Source: an uncultured Prevotella sp.
Lineage (GTDB): Bacteria; Bacteroidota; Bacteroidia; Bacteroidales; Bacteroidaceae
Length of the DNA stretch: 64,000 nucleotides
NCBI GenBank assembly: GCA_900771975.1
Contig: CAAGPV010000056.1
Coordinates: forward strand, 1 to 64,000
Direction: 5' to 3'
Part shown: positions 36,293 to 44,468 of the stretch, one piece after another
How positions within the stretch are numbered: the first letter of the stretch is position 1
Layout of the letters: every line of letters begins with the position of its first letter
Position numbers and translations under genes: made by a program
Notes under the pieces: model-generated
What the model was told of the DNA's origin: nothing
Databases searched by the model: none
The model's input: the letters and a program-made list of their open reading frames with translations, nothing else

Positions 36293-37381
36293 ATGGAAAA
36301 AAGCCATTTTTATTGTGTAATCTTAGCGGGGGGAATGGGTCGCCGGTTGTGGCCTTGTAGTCGTGAAGATCAGCCTAAGCAGTTCTTGGACTTCTTTGGT
36401 GTCGGCAGGACTCAACTCCAACAAACATATGACAGGTTTGCCCAGATTATACCAAAAGACAATATATATGTTAATACCACTCAAGAATATGTTTCTTATG
36501 TGCGTCAGCAATTGCCCACGTTGTCCCAAGAGCAGATAATGGCAGAACCTATTCATCGCAACACTGCCCCAAGTGTTGCCTGGGCAGCTCATCGTATAGC
36601 CCATCGTGACCCCAAAGCCACCCTAATAGTCACTCCGAGCGATCAAGCTGTTTTCAACGAGCAGGCGTTTAAAGACGATGTTTTGAAGGGGTTGCAATTT
36701 GTCGCTTCACACAACATGCTCCTGACAATGGGTGTAAAACCCACGCGCCCCGAACCGGGGTATGGCTATATTCAGGAGGGAGACTCCACCGAAGTGGATG
36801 CTATCTATAAAGTTCAAGCATTTACGGAAAAGCCCGATTGTGAATTTGCAAAAATGTTTATGGATAGCGGAGAATGGTATTGGAATACGGGACTGTTCTT
36901 GTCTAATGTCCATTATTTGGGAATGTGTCTTTATAAATTTCTGCCTGTTGTATTGCGTAACCTGGATGCAATCAATCCTAATTACACTGTAGAGGAAGAG
37001 GAACGTTTTGTTCAAGAGAACTTCCCGTCTTATCCTAACATTTCCATTGACTATGGTATACTGGAAAAATGCGAAAATGTAGCCGTGCAGAAATGCAACT
37101 TTGGTTGGGCCGATTTGGGCACATGGCATGGCATCTATGAGGCGATGAGCACTGAAAAAGGTGACAATGTGGTGATTGATTCCGAAGTGTTACTCAATAA
37201 TGCTCACAACAACATTATCAAATTGCCAAAAGGACGTTTGGGAGTTGTCAATGGTTTGGACGGCTTTATTGTGGCAGAAAAGGATAATGTGCTGTTCATT
37301 TGCAAGAAAGAAGACTCTTCTGCGCTTGTTAGGAAGTTTGTAAATGAAGTGCAAATGCAAAAAGGAGAAGAGTTTGTTTGA
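36293..37381 (+). CDS. manC: Mannose-1-phosphate guanylyltransferase
   Basis: 362 residues. The nucleotidyltransferase signature LAGGMGRRLWPCSREDQPKQF is at residues 11-31, followed by EPIHRNTAPSVAWAA, EPGYGYIQ, FTEKPD and the metal-site region WNTGLFLSN. It makes GDP-mannose from mannose-1-phosphate and GTP, for glycan synthesis or GDP-fucose. It is the short monofunctional form without a fused isomerase. Mannose-1-phosphate is also the product expected from the GH130 phosphorylase at 4357. The gene is monocistronic, with its own promoter and a strong terminator. Confidence 0.93.
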   Translation: MEKSHFYCVILAGGMGRRLWPCSREDQPKQFLDFFGVGRTQLQQTYDRFAQIIPKDNIYVNTTQEYVSYVRQQLPTLSQEQIMAEPIHRNTAPSVAWAAHRIAHRDPKATLIVTPSDQAVFNEQAFKDDVLKGLQFVASHNMLLTMGVKPTRPEPGYGYIQEGDSTEVDAIYKVQAFTEKPDCEFAKMFMDSGEWYWNTGLFLSNVHYLGMCLYKFLPVVLRNLDAINPNYTVEEEERFVQENFPSYPNISIDYGILEKCENVAVQKCNFGWADLGTWHGIYEAMSTEKGDNVVIDSEVLLNNAHNNIIKLPKGRLGVVNGLDGFIVAEKDNVLFICKKEDSSALVRKFVNEVQMQKGEEFV

Positions 37382-37386
37382 CTGTA

Positions 37387-37447
37387 AAAAGCAAGCGGTC
37401 AAGAGTCTATAAGAAGGTTGTCTTCGTGTTCTTGACCGCTTGCTTTT
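37387..37447. terminator. Bidirectional terminator between manC and the HIT gene
   Basis: A perfect 18-bp stem (37387-37404 with 37430-37447, core GCAAGCGGTCAAGA) bounded by A and T runs on both sides. Confidence 0.9.
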
Positions 37448-37452
37448 GTCTT

Positions 37453-37848
37453 TTAAAGAGCTTGGAAAGCCTTGAATATTTTGTCGGCGGTTTCTTTTAG
37501 CTCTTCATCAGAAAGCTTGACGTGATTCTTAAAGTTCACATCCGCCTCACTGTTCATGGGCAACAGATGGATGTGTGCATGTGGAACTTCCAACCCTAAC
37601 ACCACTTGTGCCACTTTTTTGCAGGGAAATGCAATCTTGATGGCTTTCGCAACTTTTTTGGCAAACACCTCAAAGGCGGCCAATTCTTCGTCTTCCATGT
37701 CGAAGATGTAATCCACTTCTTTGCGTGGTATTACCAATGTGTGCCCTTGTGTTACAGGATTGATATCCAGAAAAGCGTAAAACTTGTCGCTTTCTGCACA
37801 TTTGTAGCTGGGAATTTCACCGGCGGCTATCTTGCTGAATATTGTCAT
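37453..37848 (-). CDS. HIT-family nucleotide-binding protein
   Basis: 131 residues with the histidine triad HAHIHLLP and the N-terminal FSKIAAGEIPSYK segment typical of HINT-type proteins. Family members hydrolyse nucleoside phosphoramidates or AMP-lysine; the cellular role is usually unclear. Its start is 5 nt past the greA stop, so the two genes form a leftward operon. Confidence 0.92.
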   Translation of the reverse strand: MTIFSKIAAGEIPSYKCAESDKFYAFLDINPVTQGHTLVIPRKEVDYIFDMEDEELAAFEVFAKKVAKAIKIAFPCKKVAQVVLGLEVPHAHIHLLPMNSEADVNFKNHVKLSDEELKETADKIFKAFQAL

Positions 37849-37853
37849 ATGTT

Positions 37854-38324
37854 TTAAGCGTCAATGGTTATTTTGTCTATACGCAACTTGATGGTACCAC
37901 GAGGAACCTTTACTTCTGCAATATCACCAACCTTCTTGTTGAGCAACCCTTGTGCAATTGGGGTTTTGATGGAAATCTTGTTCTGCTTTAAGTTGGCTTC
38001 ACTTTCGCTGACAATGGTATATTTCATCTTTGAGCCAGTACCCATATTGGTCATTTCCACCGTTGAAAGAATTTGTATGGCATCACTGCTCAAACGGGAA
38101 GTGTCTACAATCTTTGCTTGTGCAATGGTCAGTTTTATTTCATTAATCTTCGATTCAAGATGTGATTGTGCCTCTTTTGCTGCATCATATTCTGAATTTT
38201 CGCTCAAATCGCCCTTGTCGGCAGCTTCTGCAATAGCAGCTGATGCCTTTGGACGTTCTATCGATTCCAATCGTTTTAGTTCGGCTACAAGCTTATCGTA
38301 GCCTTCTTGTGACATATAAGCCAT
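37854..38324 (-). CDS. greA: Transcription elongation factor GreA
   Basis: 156 residues. An N-terminal coiled coil (about 1-75) carries the acidic tip (AADKGDLSENSEYDAAKEAQ), followed by the FKBP-like C-terminal domain (GSKMKYTIV, SIKTPIAQGLLNKKVGD). It rescues backtracked RNA polymerase by stimulating transcript cleavage. Full family length. It leads the operon with the HIT gene; the leader is about 120 nt and contains a hairpin. Confidence 0.95.
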   Translation of the reverse strand: MAYMSQEGYDKLVAELKRLESIERPKASAAIAEAADKGDLSENSEYDAAKEAQSHLESKINEIKLTIAQAKIVDTSRLSSDAIQILSTVEMTNMGTGSKMKYTIVSESEANLKQNKISIKTPIAQGLLNKKVGDIAEVKVPRGTIKLRIDKITIDA

Positions 38325-38377
38325 AACTTAATTGTTTAAATTTTAATTAATTTCATTACATTCAGAAAGGGATAAAA

Positions 38378-38403
38378 ACATGGAATTCCAACACGTTCCA
38401 TGT
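38378..38403 (-). promoter_or_regulatory. Hairpin in the greA leader
   Basis: ACATGGAA (38378-38385) and TTCCATGT (38396-38403) form an 8-bp stem in the untranslated leader of greA, next to a GGAATTCC palindrome. No T-run follows; function unknown. Confidence 0.4.
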
Positions 38404-38451
38404 CAGAATTCCATATATTATAGTTCCGAACTTCTATTTCTGTTTCTGTGG

Positions 38452-38459
38452 CAAAGATA
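38452..38459 (-). promoter_or_regulatory. -7 box of the greA-HIT operon
   Basis: TATCTTTG on the minus strand fits TAnnTTTG, 128 nt upstream of the greA start. Confidence 0.5.
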
Positions 38460-38521
38460 CTAATTTATTCTAATATGAACAATTTTTCCAATAAAAAAGA
38501 TGGTGTTTGTAAATTTATACG

Positions 38522-38529
38522 TAATTTTG
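38522..38529 (+). promoter_or_regulatory. -7 box of the DsbD-type operon
   Basis: TAATTTTG fits TAnnTTTG, 77 nt before the start codon at 38607. No TTTG at the right -33 spacing. Confidence 0.5.
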
Positions 38530-38606
38530 CACCTTGAGATTAAAAATAATAAGAGATTCTTAGGGTAACGACTTGAATTGTAAGGAAAAGGCAATAAAAT
38601 AGACAA

Positions 38607-40655
38607 ATGAAATTATTTAAGTATCGAGAAAAGAAAATTTTAGTGACAATGGTCTTATGGGTGTTTATGTGGGCAATAGGTGGAGTGGCTGCCTTTGCAC
38701 AACAAATGCCCGTACATTTTAAGGTACAACAAAAACAGGTGTCACCTTCTGAAGTGGATGTTGTGTTTACTGCATCCATCGATAAAGGGTGGCATGTCTA
38801 TTCTACAGGCCTTCCTGCCGGTGGCCCTAACTCGGCAACGTTCACTATAGAAAAGGCGGAAGGTGCCCAACCTGTTGGGAAGCTTACCCCAAGAGGCCAT
38901 GAGATAAGCATAAACGATCCTATTTTTGAAATGAAATTGCGCTATTTTGAAAAAAGTGTAAGCTTTGTTCAGCGCTTTAAGATAATAGGAAAAACTTATC
39001 ATATTATAGGCTATTTGGAGTATTCGGCTTGTAATGAAGAAATGTGTATGCCTCCTTCTCAAGTTGATTTTAACTTTAAGGGAAACGGACCGGCAGACGC
39101 TCCTGTAGCAAAAGAAGAGGTGAAGGATTCTCTTCCCGCAGCAAAAACCGATACATCGAAGGTGGATAGTGCGGTGGCTGTTGCTTCTACCGACACGGCT
39201 CAAGCAGCCATTGTTAGTGCGGATTTATGGAAACCGGTTATCAATGAGTTGAAATCGTTTTCTGATACCACGTCCAACCATTCGTTGATATACATATTTA
39301 TAATGGGATTTTTGGGAGGATTGGTTGCTTTGTTTACCCCATGCGTATGGCCAATTATCCCAATGACGGTTAGCTTTTTCCTGAAAAGAAACAAAGCCAA
39401 AGCCAAAGGAATACGTGATGCCGTCACTTACGGCATTTCCATTGTAGTCATTTACATGGCTTTGGCACTGATTATCACTGCTGCTTTCGGTCCTCAGCGT
39501 TTGAATGAGTTAGCAACAAATGCACCGTTCAACATCTTCTTTTTCTTGTTGTTGCTGGTTTTTGCGTTGTCTTTCTTTGGCTGGTTTGAGCTACGTCTTC
39601 CTTCTTCCTGGGGGAACAAGGTGGATACAAAGGCGTCTACTACCAGTGGCTTGTTGTCAATCTTCCTGATGGCGTTTACGCTTTCGTTGGTAAGCTTCTC
39701 CTGTACAGCCCCAGTTGTAGGCTTGTTACTCGTTCAAGCAGCAACATCCGGCAATTGGGTTGCTCCTGCAATCGGTATGTTCGGATTTGCTATAGCCTTG
39801 GCGTTGCCCTTTACCCTCTTTGCGCTTTTCCCCTCTTGGCTAAAGCAAGCACCTAAGTCAGGCTCATGGATGAACACGTTGAAGGTGGTATTAGGCTTTA
39901 TTGAACTGGCTTTTTCTCTCAAGTTTTTCTCTGTTGCCGATTTGGCATACGGTTGGGGATTGCTTGATCGCGAAGTGTTCCTCTCCTTGTGGATAGTCAT
40001 CTTTGGTTTGCTTGGCCTTTACTTGATAGGGAAGTTGCGCTTCCAAAGCGATGGAGATGAAAATAAGGCGCAACCAGTCTTGTGCATTTTGCTTGGTATG
40101 GTGTCGCTGGCTTTTGCCGTCTATATGATTCCTGGTCTGTGGGGAGCTCCTTGTAAGGCGGTCAGTGCTTTTGCTCCTCCTGTCAATACGCAGGATTTTA
40201 ATCTCAACAAGAGTGAAGAAGTTCATCCAGCCTATACCAATTATGAGGAGGGAATGGCTGCTGCCAAAGCCCAAGGCAAACCAGTAATGCTCGACTTTAC
40301 AGGCTTTGGTTGTGTCAACTGCCGCAAAATGGAGGCAGCCGTATGGACAGACCCCGAGGTTGCGCGTATGCTCACCAAGGACTATGTGCTTATCTCTCTC
40401 TATGTTGACGACAAAACGCCGCTTAAAGAGCCTATGGAAGTAACTGACAAAGATGGTGTCAAGCACACCTTGCGTACGGTAGGGGCCAAATGGAGCTACC
40501 TCGAGCAAAGCAAGTTTGGCTATCTTGCACAGCCGTTCTACGTAACGGTTGACAACGAGGGCAGTCCTCTCTCCGGCTCATTCGTTTATAAAGAGGATAT
40601 TCCTGGCTATCTTGATTTCCTCAAAAAAGGTTTGGACAATTATAAAAACAAGTAA
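38607..40655 (+). CDS. DsbD-type thiol:disulfide interchange protein
   Basis: 682 residues. A signal/anchor is followed by an N-terminal periplasmic DsbD-alpha-like domain (about 35-155) with Cys pair ACNEEMCMPP. An eight-helix membrane core carries Cys in TPCVWPIIP and SFSCTAPV. The C-terminal periplasmic thioredoxin domain (about 545-682) has GFGCVNCRKME. All three cysteine pairs of the DsbD relay are present. The family moves electrons from cytoplasmic thioredoxin to periplasmic acceptors. It leads a rightward run of exported proteins that includes a TlpA-like thioredoxin (20-nt gap), its likely acceptor. Confidence 0.9.
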   Translation: MKLFKYREKKILVTMVLWVFMWAIGGVAAFAQQMPVHFKVQQKQVSPSEVDVVFTASIDKGWHVYSTGLPAGGPNSATFTIEKAEGAQPVGKLTPRGHEISINDPIFEMKLRYFEKSVSFVQRFKIIGKTYHIIGYLEYSACNEEMCMPPSQVDFNFKGNGPADAPVAKEEVKDSLPAAKTDTSKVDSAVAVASTDTAQAAIVSADLWKPVINELKSFSDTTSNHSLIYIFIMGFLGGLVALFTPCVWPIIPMTVSFFLKRNKAKAKGIRDAVTYGISIVVIYMALALIITAAFGPQRLNELATNAPFNIFFFLLLLVFALSFFGWFELRLPSSWGNKVDTKASTTSGLLSIFLMAFTLSLVSFSCTAPVVGLLLVQAATSGNWVAPAIGMFGFAIALALPFTLFALFPSWLKQAPKSGSWMNTLKVVLGFIELAFSLKFFSVADLAYGWGLLDREVFLSLWIVIFGLLGLYLIGKLRFQSDGDENKAQPVLCILLGMVSLAFAVYMIPGLWGAPCKAVSAFAPPVNTQDFNLNKSEEVHPAYTNYEEGMAAAKAQGKPVMLDFTGFGCVNCRKMEAAVWTDPEVARMLTKDYVLISLYVDDKTPLKEPMEVTDKDGVKHTLRTVGAKWSYLEQSKFGYLAQPFYVTVDNEGSPLSGSFVYKEDIPGYLDFLKKGLDNYKNK

Positions 40656-40675
40656 AAACAATATACGATAAGGTT

Positions 40676-41158
40676 ATGAAAAAACTGTTATTGACTTTTG
40701 TAGCTATGGCTATAGCTATGGTTACTTATGCACAGTTACCAGCGGTTACGCTGAAAACAATGGATGGCAAAACCATTTCCACCGACACGTTGTCTAATAA
40801 TGGGAAACCGTTCATTATCGATTTCTTTGCTACATGGTGCAAACCGTGTAATCGTGAGTTGAAAGCAATCAACGAAGTATATGCCGATTGGCAGGATGAA
40901 ACTGGCGTGAAAATTTTTGCAGTGAGCATCGATCAAGCCCAGAACATCAATAAGGTAAAGCCTATGGTTGACGAGTATGGCTGGGAATATGACGTACTCC
41001 TCGACCCCAACAGCGATTTTAAACGTGCATTGGGCATCCAAATGATACCTTATGTGCTTATCTGTGACGGAAAAGGTAATATTGTCTATAAGCACAATGG
41101 CTATACCGAGGGCGCAGAAAACGAGTTGATAGAAAAAGTTCGCGAACTCGTCAAGTAA
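40676..41158 (+). CDS. TlpA/ResA-type periplasmic thioredoxin
   Basis: 160 residues. A signal peptide (to about residue 20, MVTYAQ) precedes a thioredoxin fold with active site WCKPC (Cys55, Cys58) in FFATWCKPCNREL, and a MIPYVLICDGKG stretch with the cis-Pro loop. It acts as a periplasmic thiol reductant, probably reduced by the DsbD-type protein encoded just upstream. Its own target may be among the Cys-pair proteins downstream. Confidence 0.92.
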   Translation: MKKLLLTFVAMAIAMVTYAQLPAVTLKTMDGKTISTDTLSNNGKPFIIDFFATWCKPCNRELKAINEVYADWQDETGVKIFAVSIDQAQNINKVKPMVDEYGWEYDVLLDPNSDFKRALGIQMIPYVLICDGKGNIVYKHNGYTEGAENELIEKVRELVK

Positions 41159-41186
41159 TAGCGTTATTAACATCAATCGACAAGTT

Positions 41187-42881
41187 ATGCAGAATAAAGG
41201 TGCATTGTTGCTGACAACAGCGTTGTTGTCGTGTACAACTCTTTGGGCGCAAAACACAGACGAAAGCGCAGACAAGGTTGTTCTTTCGGGCAGTGTTCAG
41301 GTGGATGCGCTTGCTCCTACTGGAAAACAATCTGATGGCTCCAACGAGGATTTTCGTCTTAATTCTTATGTAGACCTCAATGCAAGTAGCAAATATGTTG
41401 ATGCTGGGGTTCGTTTTGAGTACTTGGAACATCCTCTTCCTGGCTTTGAGAGCGATTTCAAAGGATGGGGTGTCCCCTTCTTCTATGTGAAAGGCAAGTT
41501 GAAAAAGGCCGAACTTACTCTTGGAACCTTTTACGACCAGTTTGGTTCGGGCTTTATCTTCCGTACATACGAAGAACGCTCGTTAGGTATTGATAACTCC
41601 TTGCTGGGTGCACGTCTTGCCGTTCAGCCGGTTAAAGGTGTTCGGCTGAAAGTGCTCAGTGGAAAACAGCGCCGCTATTGGGCACACAACAATGCGTGGG
41701 TGAGCGGTGCTGACATGGAGCTGAGCCTTGACGAGTGGTTCAAGGCATTGAAGCAGTCTTCCACTTATCTCACACTTGGCGCCTCTTGGGTAAACAAGCA
41801 TGAAAAGGCATCCGAAGACGAAATCTTCACAACCCCTACCGAGAAACTTGTCCTTCCAGAGAATGTCAACGCGTGGGATGTGCGTGCAAATTTGCAAAAG
41901 GGCGGATTTAGCCTTTTAGGTGAGTATGCTCAGAAGACGCAAGACCCATCTTTCGACAACGGATATATTTTCCGTAAAGGCTATGTAGCCATGTTGTCTA
42001 CATCTTACTCAAAGCGTGGCTTCTCTGTTTTGCTCCAAGGCAAACGCTCCGATAACTTCTCGTTCCGTAGCCGTCGCTCAATGAGTGGAACATCTTCCTT
42101 CATCAACCACCTTCCAGCCTTCACGGAAGATCAGACCTATGCGCTTGCATCTCTCTATCCTTATGCCACACACCCTGCAGGAGAATGGGCTTATCAAGCT
42201 CAGTTGGGCTATAATTTCAAACGCCGTACTGCCATCGGCGGTCGCTATGGCATGAACTTGAAGGTGAATTTCTCGCACATTCATGCCATCCAGCAAAACA
42301 AGGTCGCTTGCAACCAACTATGGAGTGCAGCTTATCCCGACCGTCAACCCAACCTTGCTGCCTATTATGGCACTCAAGGCTATGGCTCTGCCTTTTGGAA
42401 ATGGGGAGGTCAGACCTACTATCAGGATCTGGATGTACAGTTGGAACGTCGATTTACAAAGTCGTTCAAACTTAACTTGATGTATATGAACCAGTTCTAT
42501 AACAAAACCATCGTTGAGGGTGAAGGTGGAATGATCCACTCCAACATCTTTGTTGCCGACGGGTTGTTTAACATTGCCCCCAAGACCACGTTGCGTGCAG
42601 AGGCACAATATCTCACTACGGGTGAAGATGATGGCGACTGGTTGTTTGGTTTGGTGGAACTCTCCTTTGCTCCGCATTGGATGTTTACGGTGAGTGATGA
42701 ATACAATTGCGGACGCACCAATGCCCACTATTGGCAGACTTATGCCACCTATAACCTTGGTGCACATCGCTTCCAGTTGGGTTGGGGACGTACACGGGCC
42801 GGGTATAACTGCTCGGGTGGCGTTTGCCGGTATGTACCTGAGTCCAAAGGATTTACTCTTTCATATAATTACAATTTCTAA
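41187..42881 (+). CDS. DUF6029-like outer-membrane beta-barrel protein
   Basis: 564 residues. A signal peptide (to about residue 22, TTLWAQ) is followed by alternating amphipathic strands throughout, with a C-terminal aromatic residue (LSYNYNF), as in proteins inserted by the BAM complex. The segments GTFYDQFGSGFIFRTYEERSLG and LLGARLAVQPVKG match what I know as DUF6029, a Bacteroidetes family without known function. A Cys pair (CSGGVC) lies near the C-terminus. Position between TlpA and Omp28 genes suggests a shared process. Confidence 0.7.
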   Translation: MQNKGALLLTTALLSCTTLWAQNTDESADKVVLSGSVQVDALAPTGKQSDGSNEDFRLNSYVDLNASSKYVDAGVRFEYLEHPLPGFESDFKGWGVPFFYVKGKLKKAELTLGTFYDQFGSGFIFRTYEERSLGIDNSLLGARLAVQPVKGVRLKVLSGKQRRYWAHNNAWVSGADMELSLDEWFKALKQSSTYLTLGASWVNKHEKASEDEIFTTPTEKLVLPENVNAWDVRANLQKGGFSLLGEYAQKTQDPSFDNGYIFRKGYVAMLSTSYSKRGFSVLLQGKRSDNFSFRSRRSMSGTSSFINHLPAFTEDQTYALASLYPYATHPAGEWAYQAQLGYNFKRRTAIGGRYGMNLKVNFSHIHAIQQNKVACNQLWSAAYPDRQPNLAAYYGTQGYGSAFWKWGGQTYYQDLDVQLERRFTKSFKLNLMYMNQFYNKTIVEGEGGMIHSNIFVADGLFNIAPKTTLRAEAQYLTTGEDDGDWLFGLVELSFAPHWMFTVSDEYNCGRTNAHYWQTYATYNLGAHRFQLGWGRTRAGYNCSGGVCRYVPESKGFTLSYNYNF

Positions 42882-42908
42882 CGCGTTGCAAAATAACAAT
42901 AGACAGTA

Positions 42909-43706
42909 ATGAAAAAACTCTATAATTGCTTATTAGTGGTTTTGGCCATAGCCTTTGCTTCTTGTAGCGATGTGGCCGAAAATGAGCGTTTTGAGCATGT
43001 AGCCCAAGTCCCTGTGGGCCGTAATGTGCTAATCGAAGACTTTACGGGTCAACGTTGTGCCAACTGCCCAACTGCCACAGAAGCTATCGAAGCCTTGCAG
43101 GAAACCTATGGCGCCGATACTGTGATAGCTGTGGGCATACACTCTGGTCCTCTTGGCTTTAAGGGCAACTCTTCCAGTTTGGGACTTATGACCGATTTGG
43201 GCAATACCTATTATTATCATTGGAATGCAAGTTATCAGCCTGTAGGACTTGTTAATCGCCATGGCCTGTGCGACTATCCAACGTGGAGTGCCAATGTACG
43301 ACAAGAGTTGGCCAAGCAAGCTCCTGTCAGTTTGCAACTCTCTAATGCCTATCATGCCGAGGATAACTCTGTCGATATAACGCTCAATGCTACTGGAAAG
43401 GAAGGCGGTGTTGCCGGTAACATACAGGTTTGGCTCGTTGAAGACAGTATAACGGCAATACAGGTGATGCCCGATGGCCAATTCAATAGAAACTATGTCC
43501 ACAACCATGTCTTCCGTGGAGCTGTCAACGGTGATTGGGGAGAGCCATTCTCGCTTTATGAAGGAGAGGTTCAGACACTCACTTGGCATTACGCTCTCAG
43601 TTCTTCATGGGTGCCTTCTCATGTTAGCGTTGTGGCTTTTGTCTATAATGACGATGGCGTGCAACAGGTCACCAAGGCTTCCCTATTGCCTAAAACAGAA
43701 GAGTAG
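42909..43706 (+). CDS. Omp28-family outer-membrane lipoprotein with CxxC
   Basis: 265 residues. A lipoprotein signal (AIAFASCSD, Cys near residue 19) precedes a thioredoxin-like fold with ENFTG-type motif EDFTGQRCANCPTATEAI (Cys50, Cys53), then a beta-domain (about 150-265). Omp28 proteins were described in Porphyromonas gingivalis as surface proteins; the biochemical role is unclear. The CxxC and the upstream DsbD and TlpA genes suggest its thiol state matters. Confidence 0.85.
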   Translation: MKKLYNCLLVVLAIAFASCSDVAENERFEHVAQVPVGRNVLIEDFTGQRCANCPTATEAIEALQETYGADTVIAVGIHSGPLGFKGNSSSLGLMTDLGNTYYYHWNASYQPVGLVNRHGLCDYPTWSANVRQELAKQAPVSLQLSNAYHAEDNSVDITLNATGKEGGVAGNIQVWLVEDSITAIQVMPDGQFNRNYVHNHVFRGAVNGDWGEPFSLYEGEVQTLTWHYALSSSWVPSHVSVVAFVYNDDGVQQVTKASLLPKTEE

Positions 43707-43748
43707 ACAAGATAATACACGTGTAACAACAATTATAATGCATTGATA

Positions 43749-44435
43749 ATGAAAAAGATTTTTAACTTGGTTATGTTCGGCCTGATGGCTTTTGCCACAT
43801 CGGCCAATGCGCAAGACGTAGACCAGACGTTCCGTTTTGTAGATAAAACCGGTACAACTGTTTATGAGAACGGAACCGTTCTTAATTTGACTAACGTCAT
43901 CCTAGACGAGTTAGGCTCTTGGAACATTCCAACAAAGCTATACCTTCAAAACACCACCAACAATAACGAGGCGGTTAAAGTTTCCTTGGACATGCTTACC
44001 AACGAAGGCGGTGGAACAGTTCAGTTCTGTATGCTTGGGAAGTGCAATTCTTATGAAGAGGTTGGCAATTACGAAAAGCATGGTGTAGAAAGAGCTAAAG
44101 CCATTGATGACTTGATGCTCGAATGGTTCACACCTGCTGATATTGATGATGCAGGCGATTTTGTTCCTCTTCCTGGAAGTGCCTCTATAACGCTGAAGGC
44201 AGAGGTCCTTAGTGATGAAAACGATCCAAGTTCGGTGATAGCTTCTGGCCCACAGATCTCTATCTACTTTTCTTATAATCCCACAGGTATAGAAAATATC
44301 GAGAATCCCGATAATGGTAAGGTTCAGGAACTTGCACGTTACAATGCCAACGGTCAGAAGGTAACGGCTCCTGTTCGTGGTCTTAACATTGTCAAACTTG
44401 CCAATGGAAAAATAGTAAAGCAACTTTTTAAATAA
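43749..44435 (+). CDS. Secreted protein with type IX-like C-terminal tail
   Basis: 228 residues from ATG 43749 (an in-frame TTG at 43743 is less likely). A signal peptide (MKKIFNLVMFGLMAFATSANAQ) precedes a beta-rich domain with a possible Cys pair (FCMLGKCNS). The C-terminus (ARYNANGQKVTAPVRG, then NIVKLANGKIVK) is nearly the same as that of the next protein. The tail resembles type IX secretion sorting domains. The mature domain is not recognised. It lies between two Omp28-like genes. Confidence 0.7.
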   Translation: MKKIFNLVMFGLMAFATSANAQDVDQTFRFVDKTGTTVYENGTVLNLTNVILDELGSWNIPTKLYLQNTTNNNEAVKVSLDMLTNEGGGTVQFCMLGKCNSYEEVGNYEKHGVERAKAIDDLMLEWFTPADIDDAGDFVPLPGSASITLKAEVLSDENDPSSVIASGPQISIYFSYNPTGIENIENPDNGKVQELARYNANGQKVTAPVRGLNIVKLANGKIVKQLFK

Positions 44436-44468
44436 TCATCCACACATTACTAACAAAAACAAACAAGT